DNA of 64,000 nt from Nocardia kruczakiae NBRC 101016 (GTDB lineage: Bacteria > Actinomycetota > Actinomycetes > Mycobacteriales > Mycobacteriaceae): contig NZ_BDBL01000005.1 of NCBI RefSeq assembly GCF_001612965.1, forward strand, positions 1 through 64,000, in the 5' to 3' direction. Within the stretch, counting starts at the first letter, position 1; every line of letters begins with the position of its first letter. This document shows, piece after piece, positions 45,233 to 55,931 of this stretch. A program made the position numbers and the translations under genes. The notes below the pieces were generated by a model that saw nothing but the letters and a program-made list of their open reading frames with translations, was not told the DNA's origin and did no database searches.

Positions 45233-45934
45233 GTGGCCACCGACCGGATTCTGGTCATCGTCACCAATGCCGGTGAATACGAGAAGGCCGGCTATCGCAC
45301 CGGGCTGTGGCTCGGCGAGCTGACCCACTTCTACGACTACGTCACCGAACACGGTTTTGCCGTCGACATCGCCAGTCCCGCAGGCGGATTCGTGCCCATC
45401 GATCCGGAGAGCCTGGCTCACGACGTGCTCGCCGATCTCGGGACCGATCGCCGCTACCGCGACCGAAAATTCATGGACCTGCTCGACCGCACGCGCAGTA
45501 TCGGTGAGATCGAGGTCGAGGATTACGACGCGATCTACTTCACCGGCGGGCACGGGGTGATGTTCGACTTCCGTGGCGACGATCTGGGTGCGCTCACCGC
45601 GGCCTTCCACGACAGCGGCCGCGTGGTGTCGGCGGTGTGTCACGGTCCGGTCGGATTGCTGAACGTCCCGCTGGAGAGCGGGGCGGCGCTGATCGCCGGG
45701 CGGCGGGTGACCGGGTTCTCGTGGCCGGAGGAGGAAGCCGCTCAGCGCGCCGACGCGGTACCGTTCAGTCTTCAGGACGAACTCGTGAAATTGGGCGCCG
45801 ACTACAGCATGGCCGACGAGCCGTTCGGACCTTACGTCGTCACCGACGGGCGGCTGATCACCGGTCAGAACCCCGCCAGTGCGCGCGGAGTGGCCGAAGC
45901 GGTGGTCGCGACCCTGAAAGGAGATCAGCGGTGA
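45233..45934 (+). CDS. DJ-1/PfpI family protein (HchA-like)
   Basis: 233 residues from a GTG with AAGGAGA 6 bases upstream. VIVTNAGEYEKAGYRTGLWLGELTHFYDY at the start and YDAIYFTGGHGVMFDF are typical of the Hsp31/HchA-like branch. The nucleophile elbow is SAVCHGPVGLL with Cys136, supported by Glu near residue 75-80 and the following His. Members act as glyoxalase III/deglycase-type enzymes or chaperones. It overlaps the zinc-finger gene downstream by GTGA, so both are one operon; pairing with a UBP finger is unusual enough to suggest joint function. Confidence 0.85.
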   Translation: MATDRILVIVTNAGEYEKAGYRTGLWLGELTHFYDYVTEHGFAVDIASPAGGFVPIDPESLAHDVLADLGTDRRYRDRKFMDLLDRTRSIGEIEVEDYDAIYFTGGHGVMFDFRGDDLGALTAAFHDSGRVVSAVCHGPVGLLNVPLESGAALIAGRRVTGFSWPEEEAAQRADAVPFSLQDELVKLGADYSMADEPFGPYVVTDGRLITGQNPASARGVAEAVVATLKGDQR

Positions 45935-46281
45935 GCGATTCCGGCAGCGATATCGACGTCGAGGTGCCCGCCAGCGGAACCGGTTGCGCGGAGTGCGTCG
46001 CCGCCGGCGGCTGGTGGGTGCATCTGCGTCGGTGCGCGCGTTGCGGGCATGTGGGGTGCTGCGACACCTCCCCCGCCCAGCACGCCACCGCCCATTTCCG
46101 CAGTACCGGCCACCCGATCATCCAGAGCTTCGAACCGGGTGAGGACTGGTTCTACGACTACCGCGACGGCGCGGTCGGCGAGGGGCCGGAACTGGCGCCA
46201 CCGACCAGTCACCCGGAGACGCAGCCGGTGCCGGGGCCCGCGGGGCACGTCCCCGCGGACTGGCAGGACCACATCCACTGA
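45931..46281 (+). CDS. UBP-type zinc finger protein
   Basis: 116 residues. Cys-x-x-Cys at GCAECVAAGGWWVHLRRCARCGHVGCCD and the later His residues in SPAQHATAHFRSTGHPII (positions about 19-67) form the zinc-binding pattern of the ubiquitin-hydrolase-type zinc finger found alone in many actinobacterial proteins. The remaining C-terminal half is polar and Pro-rich (FYDYRDGAVGEGPEL). There is no ubiquitin system here, so the role is unknown; binding a peptide C-terminus is conceivable from the fold. Coupled by four bases to the DJ-1-like gene. Confidence 0.85.
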   Translation: MSDSGSDIDVEVPASGTGCAECVAAGGWWVHLRRCARCGHVGCCDTSPAQHATAHFRSTGHPIIQSFEPGEDWFYDYRDGAVGEGPELAPPTSHPETQPVPGPAGHVPADWQDHIH

Positions 46282-46322
46282 CGGCGCGCCGCCGGGCCGC
46301 CGATCCCCCGCCGGCCCGGCGT

Positions 46323-46784
46323 TCAGTGTTCGTCGTAGCGGATGCTGTGTGCCGCGGCGATCGGGTTGATCTTGCGCGGATCGAGCGCGCCGTCGGTGAG
46401 TACGGTGGGGCCCGCTTCGAACAGATCTTCCAGATAGCATTCCCATCCGCCCGGCGACGATATCTGGAGCACTGTGGGCGGCGGGTCCGAGACCGCGCGC
46501 AGGGCGTGCGGAATCCCGTGTGGCAGTAGGACGAACGTGCCCGCCGGTGCGACGAGCGACCGGTCGTCGAAGTCGACTCCGAGCTCACCGCTGAGCACGT
46601 AGATGCTTTCGTCGGCTACCTCGTGCGTGTGTCGCGGGATGTCTCGGGCCAGGGTCACCTCGAGCAGTGAGAACCGGCCCTCGGTGTCGGCGGTGGTGGC
46701 CTTGACCGCGAAGGCGGGTGGCATCGGAACCCGCCCCGGGCGCACCTTTCCCGGAGTCAAGTGGAGAAATCTGTTGTGCGACAT
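46323..46784 (-). CDS. Cupin-domain protein
   Basis: 153 residues from the ATG at 46784, with GGGAAGGG upstream; a longer frame to 46910 crosses the operator and is rejected. The single beta-barrel cupin is shown by PRHTHEVADESIYVLSGELGV (motif 1 with two His and Glu) and GTFVLLPHGIPHALRAV (motif 2 His). Such proteins bind a metal and are dioxygenases, isomerases or sensors of small molecules. It is divergent from the TetR gene at 46861 with a 23-bp palindrome between, so that regulator surely controls it. Confidence 0.85.
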   Translation of the reverse strand: MSHNRFLHLTPGKVRPGRVPMPPAFAVKATTADTEGRFSLLEVTLARDIPRHTHEVADESIYVLSGELGVDFDDRSLVAPAGTFVLLPHGIPHALRAVSDPPPTVLQISSPGGWECYLEDLFEAGPTVLTDGALDPRKINPIAAAHSIRYDEH

Positions 46785-46809
46785 CGTGCTACCCTTCCCG
46801 CGAGGTAAA

Positions 46810-46832
46810 ACGGAATCGGAATCCGTTTCCGT
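46810..46832. promoter_or_regulatory. 23-bp palindrome, TetR operator between cupin and TetR genes
   Basis: Starts ACGGAA and ends TTCCGT; 20 of 23 positions (all but the centre and one symmetric pair) obey the dyad. It is 25 bp from the cupin start and 28 bp from the TetR start, placed to repress both genes at once. Length and central symmetry fit a TetR dimer or pair of dimers. Confidence 0.75.
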
Positions 46833-46860
46833 CTTGATGGTAGCCGGAAAGGACGGACAG

Positions 46861-47433
46861 GTGTCAACACCCGCGACGCCACGAAAGGCCCGCGCCGACG
46901 CGGCCCGCAACCGCGACCGCCTCCTGCGTGCGGCTCGAGAGTTGTTCGCCGAGAAGGGCTCTCAGGTGCAGTTGCCCGACGTGGCACGTGCCGCGGGTGT
47001 CGGGGTCGGCACGGTCTATCGCCACTTCCCCACCCTCGCCGAGCTCGTCGACGCGGCGGCCGAGCAGCGCTTCGCGGAGATCGAGAACTATGCTCGCGCA
47101 GAGTGTCTCGCTCACGCCGGCGAGGGGCTGCGACGCTATCTGACGCACGTCGGCGAGCTGCTCAGCGCCGATCAGGGCCTGTCCGCGGCCGTCGAGGCCG
47201 CCCGCCGGTCGCCCGGCAGCGAGCCGCGCGGATCCTCTCGCGCCCGGCTGGAAACCGTTGTCGGCGAGATCATCACCCGCGATCGAGAGGCCGGTGCGCT
47301 GCGGGAGGATTGCACGGCCGCGGACGCCTACATGCTCGTCGGTGCGATCTCGGCGACGATCCGCACCGGCAGCGGAGACTGGCGGCGCCTGCTCGACCTG
47401 ATGCTCGACGGTCTGCGGCCGCGTACGTCGTAG
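46861..47433 (+). CDS. TetR/AcrR family transcriptional regulator
   Basis: 190 residues from the GTG at 46861, chosen for AAAGGA 7 bases upstream; a longer reading crosses the operator. The HTH lies at about residues 12-58 (RLLRAARELFAEKG, VQLPDVARAAGVGVGTVYRHFP). The C-terminal ligand domain resembles that of the YvdT/SbtR-like group. Divergent from the cupin gene, with a 23-bp palindrome in between, so it most likely represses the cupin and itself. Confidence 0.88.
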   Translation: MSTPATPRKARADAARNRDRLLRAARELFAEKGSQVQLPDVARAAGVGVGTVYRHFPTLAELVDAAAEQRFAEIENYARAECLAHAGEGLRRYLTHVGELLSADQGLSAAVEAARRSPGSEPRGSSRARLETVVGEIITRDREAGALREDCTAADAYMLVGAISATIRTGSGDWRRLLDLMLDGLRPRTS

Positions 47434-47443
47434 CCGTCGCGGA

Positions 47444-48352
47444 TCAGCCGAGTTGGCGTGCGGCCGAGGGGTTCACGGGGACACCGCGGTCGACGAGGTC
47501 GGAGGCGAAGCGGCGCAGCAGTGGATCGGCGGGGGTGGCGAGCAGACAGACGAGATCGCGGGACACGCTGGAGTGCAAGCGTTTCAGGGTCGCGGGCAGG
47601 CCGGGGCCCAGGGCGGTGACGGGGACCAGGGCGATGCCGAGTCCGGCCGCGGCCAGTTGTGCTGCGGTGGCAGCCTGCCGGGTGCGCATGACCGGGCTGA
47701 GGATGACGCCGTGGGCGGCGGCTCGGGCGTCGAGCCAGCCGGCGAGACCGTTGTCGGGATGATAGTGCACCACCGGTTGGTCGTGGAGGTCGTCGAATCC
47801 GAGCCGATCCTGCCGGACCAGGGCGTGATCGGCGGGGAGGACCGCCACGATCTCCTCGCTGCCGACGAGTTCGGATGCGCCGGTCCAGCGAGTCGGCCGC
47901 GGCCCCAAAGCCAGGTCGGCCGTTCCGGATTCGAGGTGGCGGACGAGGTCGTCGGCGCTCGTGGCCTCGGTGAGCGTCACGTGTACCGCGGGGTGGCGGC
48001 GCAACCAGGTACGCAGTACGGGGGCGAGCAGGCTCGCGGTCAGGCTCTCCGCGCAGGCCAGTCGCAACAGGCCGCCTTCGCCCCGGGCCGCGGCCCGCCC
48101 GCCGTCGACGACGCGAGCGGCCGCGGTCAACGCCGCACGGGCGTCGGCCTCGATAGCGCGGCCGATGGCGGTGGCGCGCACCCCGCGCGGCAGCCGTTGC
48201 AGCACCGGTGCCCCGATCTCGCGTTCGAGCGCCGCCAACTGGTGCGACAGCGCGGGCTGTGACATGTGCAGTGCGGTGGCGGCGTCGGTGATCGAGCCGG
48301 CGTCGAGCACGGCGATGAGGCATTCCAGTGCCCGCAGCGTTGGCATTCGCAT
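47444..48352 (-). CDS. LysR-type transcriptional regulator
   Basis: 302 residues; the ATG two codons downstream is an equal start candidate. HTH at residues 4-62 (IAVLDAGSITDAATALHMSQPALSHQLAALE), then the effector-binding domain with VVHYHPDNGLAGWL. Divergent from the SDR gene at 48426 across 73 bp, the standard layout for a LysR regulator with its target, here the SDR-lipoprotein pair. Convergent with the TetR gene, 10 bp apart. Confidence 0.9.
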   Translation of the reverse strand: MRMPTLRALECLIAVLDAGSITDAATALHMSQPALSHQLAALEREIGAPVLQRLPRGVRATAIGRAIEADARAALTAAARVVDGGRAAARGEGGLLRLACAESLTASLLAPVLRTWLRRHPAVHVTLTEATSADDLVRHLESGTADLALGPRPTRWTGASELVGSEEIVAVLPADHALVRQDRLGFDDLHDQPVVHYHPDNGLAGWLDARAAAHGVILSPVMRTRQAATAAQLAAAGLGIALVPVTALGPGLPATLKRLHSSVSRDLVCLLATPADPLLRRFASDLVDRGVPVNPSAARQLG

Positions 48353-48425
48353 ATCCTATGGCAGCGATCGAAAACATTCATTCGGCGAAGGGACTATCCG
48401 GCGCTGTCGCGCTGCTGTACCGGGC

Positions 48426-49082
48426 ATGACAACGCTGCAAGACAAGAAGATGGTCATCGTCGGCGCCGGATCGGGCATCGGCCGTCATCTGGCCGCCGAA
48501 GCGGAAGCTCGAGGAGCGCAGGTGATTTCGGTGGGCAGGCCCGAACTGGACCTGGCCGACGAGGCAACCGTGCGCGCCGTGGCCGAACGTATCGGCGAGG
48601 TGGACTACCTGGTGTCGCCGGCCGCCGACCACGCCAACGGTCCGGTCACCACACTCGACCACAATGCGGTGCGCCGCGCCTTCGACGTCAAGGTGATCGG
48701 GCCGATCCTGCTCGCCAAACACTTCGCTCCGCGATTCCGCGCCGGAGGTGCGATGCTGCTGTTCTCCGGTGTCGCGGCCTGGCGGCCGTCCCCGGGACGA
48801 TCGGTGATGGCCACCACCAACGCCGCGGCCGCCGCTCTGGCCGAGGCGCTGGCGGTCGAGCTGGCGCCGGTGCGCGTCACCGCGATCTCCCCCGGCATCG
48901 TCGACTCGGGCGTGTGGGACGGCCCCGGCAAGAAGGAGTTCTTCCGGACCGTCGCCGATCGCAATCCGGCTCGCCGGGTCGGGACACCGGCCGACATCTC
49001 CGCCGCGGCACTGCTGGCGCTGACCAACCCCTTCCTCACCGGCACCACCCTGCATGTCGACGGCGGCGGGAGACTGGCATGA
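48426..49082 (+). CDS. SDR family protein lacking the YxxxK pair
   Basis: 218 residues from the ATG at 48426. KKMVIVGAGSGIGRHLAAEA is the cofactor-binding motif; VTAISPGIVDSGVWD and FLTGTTLHVDGG are normal SDR C-terminal blocks. The active-site stretch is GRSVMATTNAAAAAL, so catalytic Tyr and Lys are absent, as in the SDR at 3348, which belongs to the same subgroup. The stop overlaps the lipoprotein start (ATGA). LysR gene divergent upstream. Confidence 0.85.
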   Translation: MTTLQDKKMVIVGAGSGIGRHLAAEAEARGAQVISVGRPELDLADEATVRAVAERIGEVDYLVSPAADHANGPVTTLDHNAVRRAFDVKVIGPILLAKHFAPRFRAGGAMLLFSGVAAWRPSPGRSVMATTNAAAAALAEALAVELAPVRVTAISPGIVDSGVWDGPGKKEFFRTVADRNPARRVGTPADISAAALLALTNPFLTGTTLHVDGGGRLA

Positions 49083-49636
49083 AAATCGCGTTGATCGCCT
49101 GCGCCGCACTGCTTCTCGGTGCCTGCTCGGCGCAGCCGCCGCACCGTGCCGACCCCGTCGACCGTTCCGGCGACCTGGTCGTACCGCGAGCCGTGCACAT
49201 CGACGGCGGACTGGGCGCCGACCGCGCCGCACGCGAAGTTCGTGCGGCACAACGGCTCTACACCTTCTGGAACACCGGCAACGTCGATTACCTGCGGCAG
49301 GCTGTCACACCGTCGTTCCGGGACAACACCCTGCCACCGGGCCGGCCGCAGGGACCGGCCGGACCCGCCGCGGCGTCGAAGGCATTCCGCGCCGCGGTCC
49401 CCGACCTCACCTGTGAGCTGTCGGTTCTGTATGTCACCGGGGACACCCTCACGGCACGACTGGTCTTCCGCGGCCATTTCACCGGCAGCTACGACGGGGC
49501 CGGTGGTTCCGGGCAGGCCGTCGAATTCGGCGCCATCGACATCCAGCACCTCGGCGACGACCATGCTCGGATCATCGAGGATTGGCATATCGAGGACAAC
49601 CTGAGCTTCCTGCGCCAGATCGGGCGGACACCGTGA
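49079..49636 (+). CDS. Lipoprotein with SnoaL/NTF2-like domain
   Basis: 185 residues. The signal peptide MKIALIACAALLLGAC ends in a lipobox, so Cys16 would be lipidated and the protein anchored outside the membrane. Residues 55-185 resemble the SnoaL/NTF2-like (ester cyclase-like) cone: AAQRLYTFWNTGNVDYL, FRDNTLPPG and the closing EDWHIEDNLSFLRQIG. These domains bind small molecules and are sometimes catalytic. Coupled to the SDR gene by ATGA. Confidence 0.8.
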   Translation: MKIALIACAALLLGACSAQPPHRADPVDRSGDLVVPRAVHIDGGLGADRAAREVRAAQRLYTFWNTGNVDYLRQAVTPSFRDNTLPPGRPQGPAGPAAASKAFRAAVPDLTCELSVLYVTGDTLTARLVFRGHFTGSYDGAGGSGQAVEFGAIDIQHLGDDHARIIEDWHIEDNLSFLRQIGRTP

Positions 49637-49681
49637 CCGCCGTCCCGATCGGCGGGGTGGGAGCGAGCGCTCCCAATATCG

Positions 49682-49709
49682 CCTTACGGCCGGATTGACA
49701 CCTGTAAGG
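49682..49709. promoter_or_regulatory. Inverted repeat upstream of P450 gene
   Basis: CCTTAC (49682-49687) and GTAAGG (49704-49709), perfect 6-bp arms with a 16-bp spacer that contains TTGACA (49695-49700). It is 99 bp before the P450 start. It could be an operator over the -35 region; no convincing -10 was found 16-18 bp downstream. Confidence 0.35.
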
Positions 49710-49807
49710 TGGCAGGCTGCCGGGGGTCGTTCGACAGCGCCCGGCAGTCGCCGACAGGCGATCTCGGGATGTGGGTAAGCGTGATGTGGGCAAGGAGGTG
49801 ACACGTC

Positions 49808-51034
49808 GTGGACGAGGACGTCGACCTGACCGACCTGGACCGGTTCACCAGCGGATTTCCCCATCCGATCTTCGATCGGCTGCGACGCGAGGCGCCGGTC
49901 TGGTTTCATCCGCCCACCGCGCACAGCCCCGGCGGCGACGGTTTCTGGGTGCTCAGCCGCTACGGCGACATCGTCGCCGCGGCCACCGACACCACGGTCT
50001 TCTCCTCCGAATCCGGCGGCGGACGCGACGGCGGCGGCACGACGCTCGAGGATATGCCGCTGGGCGTGCCGGTCGGTGCGCTGCTGAACATGATGGACGA
50101 TCCCCGCCACGCGAAGATCCGTCGCCTGCTCGCACCCAGCACCACCCCGCGAGCGCTGCGGCGGATCGAGGACGACCTGCGCCGGCGCGCGGCCGGCATC
50201 GTGGATGCGGCGGTGGCGAAGGGCGAGTGCGACTTCCTCACCGATGTGGCCGCGGAACTGCCGCTGCAGGCCGTCGCCGAGCTGGCCGGTGTGCCGCAAG
50301 CCGATCGCCACGAACTGATGAACTGGGCCAACGTCACCCTGGACTACGACGGCCGCGAAGTCGGCGAGGTCGACGACCGTCTCGCCCGGGCACAGGCCCG
50401 CATGTTCGCCTACGCTGCGGACCTGCTGCAGCGCAAACGCGGCGCACCGGGTGCGGATCTGCTGTCGGTGATCACCCACGCCCTCGTCGACGGCGAGCCG
50501 CTGACCGACGCCGAACAGCACCTGTTTCTGAGCCTGATCGTCGCCGCGGGCAGCGAAACCACACGCAACTCCATCGCCCTCGGGGCGGCCGCGCTCAGCG
50601 AATCGCCGCAGCTGTGGAAACAGTTGCAGCAGGACAGAACTCGCCTCCCGGCCGCGGTCGAGGAGATGTTGCGCTGGGCATCCTCGACCCCCTACAACCG
50701 GCGCACCGCCACCGAGGATGTGTGGATCGGCGGCCACCGCATCGCCGCCGGTGACAAGGTCACATTGTGGTGGGCCTCGGCCAATCGCGACGACAGTGTG
50801 TTCACCGACCCCCACCGGTTCGACATCACCCGAAACCCCAACCCGCACCTGGCCTTCGGGCGCGGCGTGCACTTCTGCCTGGGCGCCTCGCTCGCACGGA
50901 TGGAGATGCGGGTCATGTTCGACGCGCTGCTCGACCGTGTCGAAACCCTCACTCCGCGTGGGCCCGTCGAGTACGTCCGCAGCAACAAACACACCGGTAT
51001 CCGGCACATGCCGGTCACGATCGGCGCCCGATGA
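49808..51034 (+). CDS. Cytochrome P450, CYP124/125/142-like
   Basis: 408 residues from a GTG. AGGAGGTGA lies 7-15 bases upstream. The I-helix oxygen-binding segment reads VAAGSETTRNS, the ExxR motif is EEML-R, and the haem-thiolate loop is FGRGVHFCLGASLARME with Cys357. The SETTRN and closing GIRHMPV resemble the actinobacterial CYP124/125/142 clans that hydroxylate the ends of fatty-acid or sterol side chains. It is soluble, with no N-terminal anchor. Probably in one unit with the phosphotransferase 48 bp downstream. Confidence 0.88.
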   Translation: MDEDVDLTDLDRFTSGFPHPIFDRLRREAPVWFHPPTAHSPGGDGFWVLSRYGDIVAAATDTTVFSSESGGGRDGGGTTLEDMPLGVPVGALLNMMDDPRHAKIRRLLAPSTTPRALRRIEDDLRRRAAGIVDAAVAKGECDFLTDVAAELPLQAVAELAGVPQADRHELMNWANVTLDYDGREVGEVDDRLARAQARMFAYAADLLQRKRGAPGADLLSVITHALVDGEPLTDAEQHLFLSLIVAAGSETTRNSIALGAAALSESPQLWKQLQQDRTRLPAAVEEMLRWASSTPYNRRTATEDVWIGGHRIAAGDKVTLWWASANRDDSVFTDPHRFDITRNPNPHLAFGRGVHFCLGASLARMEMRVMFDALLDRVETLTPRGPVEYVRSNKHTGIRHMPVTIGAR

Positions 51035-53127
<2,093 letters not shown>

Positions 53128-53208
53128 CGTGCCTCGTCGGTAGTTCCGCACCCGCTGGGGCCGGCGTCGGCTTTGCTGTTTACAGGCGTACATCCTAGTG
53201 TCTGATTC

Positions 53209-53796
53209 ATGGTGGAGGCCGCGATACAACCCCGCCCGCCCCGGCGCTCGCTGGCCGGACGCTCCGCCGAGACCGCGGACCGCCTGCTCGACGCCGGTCT
53301 CGAGGTGTTGCGGGAGCAGGGCTACGACCAGCTGTCCATGCGGGAGGTGTGCCGGCGCGCCGGGCTCACGCACGCGACCGCCTACGGCTATTTCTCGGCG
53401 AAGCAGCATCTGGTGGCCGAAGCGTACTGGCGCCGGATCCGCACCTGGTGTGCTCGACCGGTCACCGGCACGACCCCGTCGCAGCGGCTGGCGAGCGTAT
53501 TCACCGAGATGGGCGAGCTGATGTCCGAAGAGCCGGAACTGAGCCTGGCCGCCTCGGCCGCGATCCTCAGCCACGACCCCGACGTGTCGGCGCTGCGCAC
53601 CCGCATCGGTGCCGCCATGAGCGACCGCGTCCGCACCGCCCTGGACGGCACCTGCACCGACCACCTTCTCGATGCTCTGAACATCGCGGTCAGCGGGGCG
53701 ATGATCCAGGCCGGGATGGGCTACTACAGCTACCGGGAGATGGCGGTCCGGCTCACCTCGGTGGCCCGCCTGCTCCTGGCGGCCGGCGATCGCTGA
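53209..53796 (+). CDS. TetR/AcrR family transcriptional regulator
   Basis: 195 residues. HTH at about residues 20-65 (LDAGLEVLREQGYDQLSMREVCRRAGLTHATAYGYF). The C-terminal domain is helical and not assigned. Divergent from the epoxide-hydrolase-like gene across 81 bp, so it probably controls it. No Shine-Dalgarno-like purine run precedes the ATG, which may mean a leaderless transcript. No clear operator dyad was found in the gap. Confidence 0.87.
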   Translation: MVEAAIQPRPPRRSLAGRSAETADRLLDAGLEVLREQGYDQLSMREVCRRAGLTHATAYGYFSAKQHLVAEAYWRRIRTWCARPVTGTTPSQRLASVFTEMGELMSEEPELSLAASAAILSHDPDVSALRTRIGAAMSDRVRTALDGTCTDHLLDALNIAVSGAMIQAGMGYYSYREMAVRLTSVARLLLAAGDR

Positions 53797-53955
53797 GCAG
53801 ATCCGCGCGGGTACCACATTTTCGCCCGGAGAGTCCGGGTTGCCGGTCTAGACTGCTGCGGATCAGCCGATGAGATTCCCGAGATCCTCGCCCCGGGATT
53901 CTCGCACCGGACACGAGCGACGGCCGGGCAACCGGCCGGGTGCGAGGGTGAGTCG

Positions 53956-55056
53956 ATGAATGGCGGCAAGACACTGCGGGCCTGGTGGAACGATCCGGTC
54001 GACTACTGCTGGCTGGTACGCAGCCTGACGGCCCGATCGGCGCTGGGTCCGTTGAAAGTGCTGGTCGGTGTCGCCGGGGCGATGATCGCGGCGATGGGCG
54101 CGGTGATCACCGGATCGCCGGTGGGCCCGCCCGGCCATCCCGGAATCGCGTCCACGGTCGGGGTGTCGTGCGGGGCGCTGTGGGCACTGCGCTGGTGGTT
54201 TCTGCGCTGGCCCGGCAGAACCGAATCGCTGCTGCTGATCGGCGGCGCCGACGTGCTGTTCATCCTGGAATTCCTGCAGGTGCCGGATCGGGTGTTCGCG
54301 GCGATGGGCACGGTACTGCTCGTGGTCACCGGCAGCTACCTCGGCTTCTTCCACAACGCGCGGGTGTTGGCGGCCCATTCGGCGTGGTCTCTGATGGCGG
54401 TGAGCGTGATGTCGGTGCGCATCGCCACCGGCGGCGGGCAACTGCGCCTGGCGCTCGCGGTCGGATTGCTGCTGTTCGTGTCGGTGGTCAGCGCGGTACC
54501 CGCACTGCAGATCCTCTACTGGCTGCTGCGCACCGAATCGATGTCGGATCCTTTGACCGAACTGCTGAACCGCCGCGGCCTCGAGATCCGGCTCCCGCTA
54601 TTGGTCGACCAGCACCCCGCGATCAGCGTCATGACCTTCGACCTCGACAAGTTCAAGAACGTCAACGACACCTGGGGACACCGCGTCGGCGACACCGTGC
54701 TCGTGCGGACCGCCCGGCGCCTGCACGAGGCCGCCGGACGAACCGCGGTGGTGGCCCGCACGGGCGGCGAGGAATTCGTGGTCGCCACGCCGATCGCCGG
54801 CGGCGCCGCGCACGCCGAGGCCGAACGCCTGCGCCGCTCCGTCGCCGAACCGTCCGACACCACGGTCGAGGTCACCGCCAGCGTCGGTGTCGCGGTCTAC
54901 GACACGACGAGCTGCCCGCGATGCCCGCGACCGACCCCCGACCGGCTGCTGCAATCCGCCGACGCCGCCATGTACCGGGCGAAGCAGGCCGGGGGAAATC
55001 TGGTCGTCGTCGAAGACCTCACCCCGCCACCGGACCACCACCGGGCCACCGGATAA
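53956..55056 (+). CDS. Membrane GGDEF protein, diguanylate cyclase candidate
   Basis: 366 residues. Residues 35-200 contain about six membrane helices in a probable sensor region of unrecognised type. The GGDEF domain covers about 200-355: DPLTELLNRRGLE, FDLDKFKNVNDTWGH (metal-binding Asp) and the active loop GGEEF at 270-274, the form that is competent for making cyclic di-GMP. No RxxD I-site precedes the loop, so product inhibition is unlikely. No EAL domain. It stands alone. Confidence 0.9.
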   Translation: MNGGKTLRAWWNDPVDYCWLVRSLTARSALGPLKVLVGVAGAMIAAMGAVITGSPVGPPGHPGIASTVGVSCGALWALRWWFLRWPGRTESLLLIGGADVLFILEFLQVPDRVFAAMGTVLLVVTGSYLGFFHNARVLAAHSAWSLMAVSVMSVRIATGGGQLRLALAVGLLLFVSVVSAVPALQILYWLLRTESMSDPLTELLNRRGLEIRLPLLVDQHPAISVMTFDLDKFKNVNDTWGHRVGDTVLVRTARRLHEAAGRTAVVARTGGEEFVVATPIAGGAAHAEAERLRRSVAEPSDTTVEVTASVGVAVYDTTSCPRCPRPTPDRLLQSADAAMYRAKQAGGNLVVVEDLTPPPDHHRATG

Positions 55057-55168
55057 CCCGTCGGCGCCCCGCACTCGACGACATGGGTGCTGCGCCGAAT
55101 TCCTCGTCGGCGCCGACTGGGCGTGGCCGACCTCGCGGCCGCCGCAGACCGGTTATTCCGGATGTGCG

Positions 55169-55918
55169 CTATCTGCCCGCAGGCACGGAGTCGGCATCGA
55201 CCCGCAGGGGCGCAAGGGGGCGCCAGGACACCGGCACCTGGCGCATGAGTAAGGCGCAGTCGAGCACTGCGGTGCCGGGCGGGAACCGGTCCCGGTCGTC
55301 GAAGACCGTGGACCGAGCCGATTGAACCTCGACCGGCTCGACGTGCCACGAGTTCGTCCGGAGTTCGAGCCCGTCGAGGCGTCGACCGCCACGTGTGGCC
55401 GAGAATCCGGCCGAGCCATGCCGGAAGAAGTCCGATGCCTGCGCCAGATCGGCGAACAGTTCGCTTCCCCGGAACCGCTCAGCGGTCCGGACATCCACGC
55501 TCACGGAGAGGGTCCTGTCATGACTGGCGAAGGCCACATGCAGGTCCTGCGTCGTCTCCCGCACGTCGAACCGCGCCAGACTGTGCTCACCCGGAAACAG
55601 CCGGCCACCGGCAAGGACATTGATCACCGAGTTGCTGTCGCGACGGGAGATGTACACACCGGTCGAGCGTCCCCGCGGACCATCCCACTCGACCGCGATG
55701 CGATGTGCCGCGTTCTCGCTGCGCAGCCCGACCCAGCCGGGTAGCCGACTGGGTCGGAACTGCCCGAGGCGGACCAGGCAGATCCCGGCGACCGCCCAAC
55801 CGCCAACCAATTGAGGTCGCATCGGCGGCGGCACCAAGCGTGCGGCAGCCTCAGGGGCGACGCGGTAGTTCACAAGAAGGCGTCGCTCGACGACGCTGGA
55901 CATCCGCGGAGGTCTCAT
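55169..55918 (-). CDS. DUF2071 family protein
   Basis: 249 residues, RBS GAGGAA before the ATG. LLVNYRVAPEAAARLVPPPMRPQLVGGWA and AVAGICLVRLG at the start, and a long beta-rich middle, match the DUF2071 family (acetoacetate-decarboxylase-like fold), of unknown function. No signal peptide. It follows the ArsR gene after 13 bp on the same strand and so shares its promoter and the dyads before it. Confidence 0.8.
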   Translation of the reverse strand: MRPPRMSSVVERRLLVNYRVAPEAAARLVPPPMRPQLVGGWAVAGICLVRLGQFRPSRLPGWVGLRSENAAHRIAVEWDGPRGRSTGVYISRRDSNSVINVLAGGRLFPGEHSLARFDVRETTQDLHVAFASHDRTLSVSVDVRTAERFRGSELFADLAQASDFFRHGSAGFSATRGGRRLDGLELRTNSWHVEPVEVQSARSTVFDDRDRFPPGTAVLDCALLMRQVPVSWRPLAPLRVDADSVPAGR

Positions 55919-55931
55919 CAGGTTCCTCGCT

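Noticed and set aside
46785..46910. Longer start for the cupin gene on the minus strand
   Set aside because: It would cross the 23-bp operator and the TetR start; the ATG at 46784 has a good ribosome site.
49695..49700. TTGACA as the -35 box of the P450 promoter
   Set aside because: No TANNNT hexamer is found 16-18 bp downstream. It is listed only as part of an inverted repeat.
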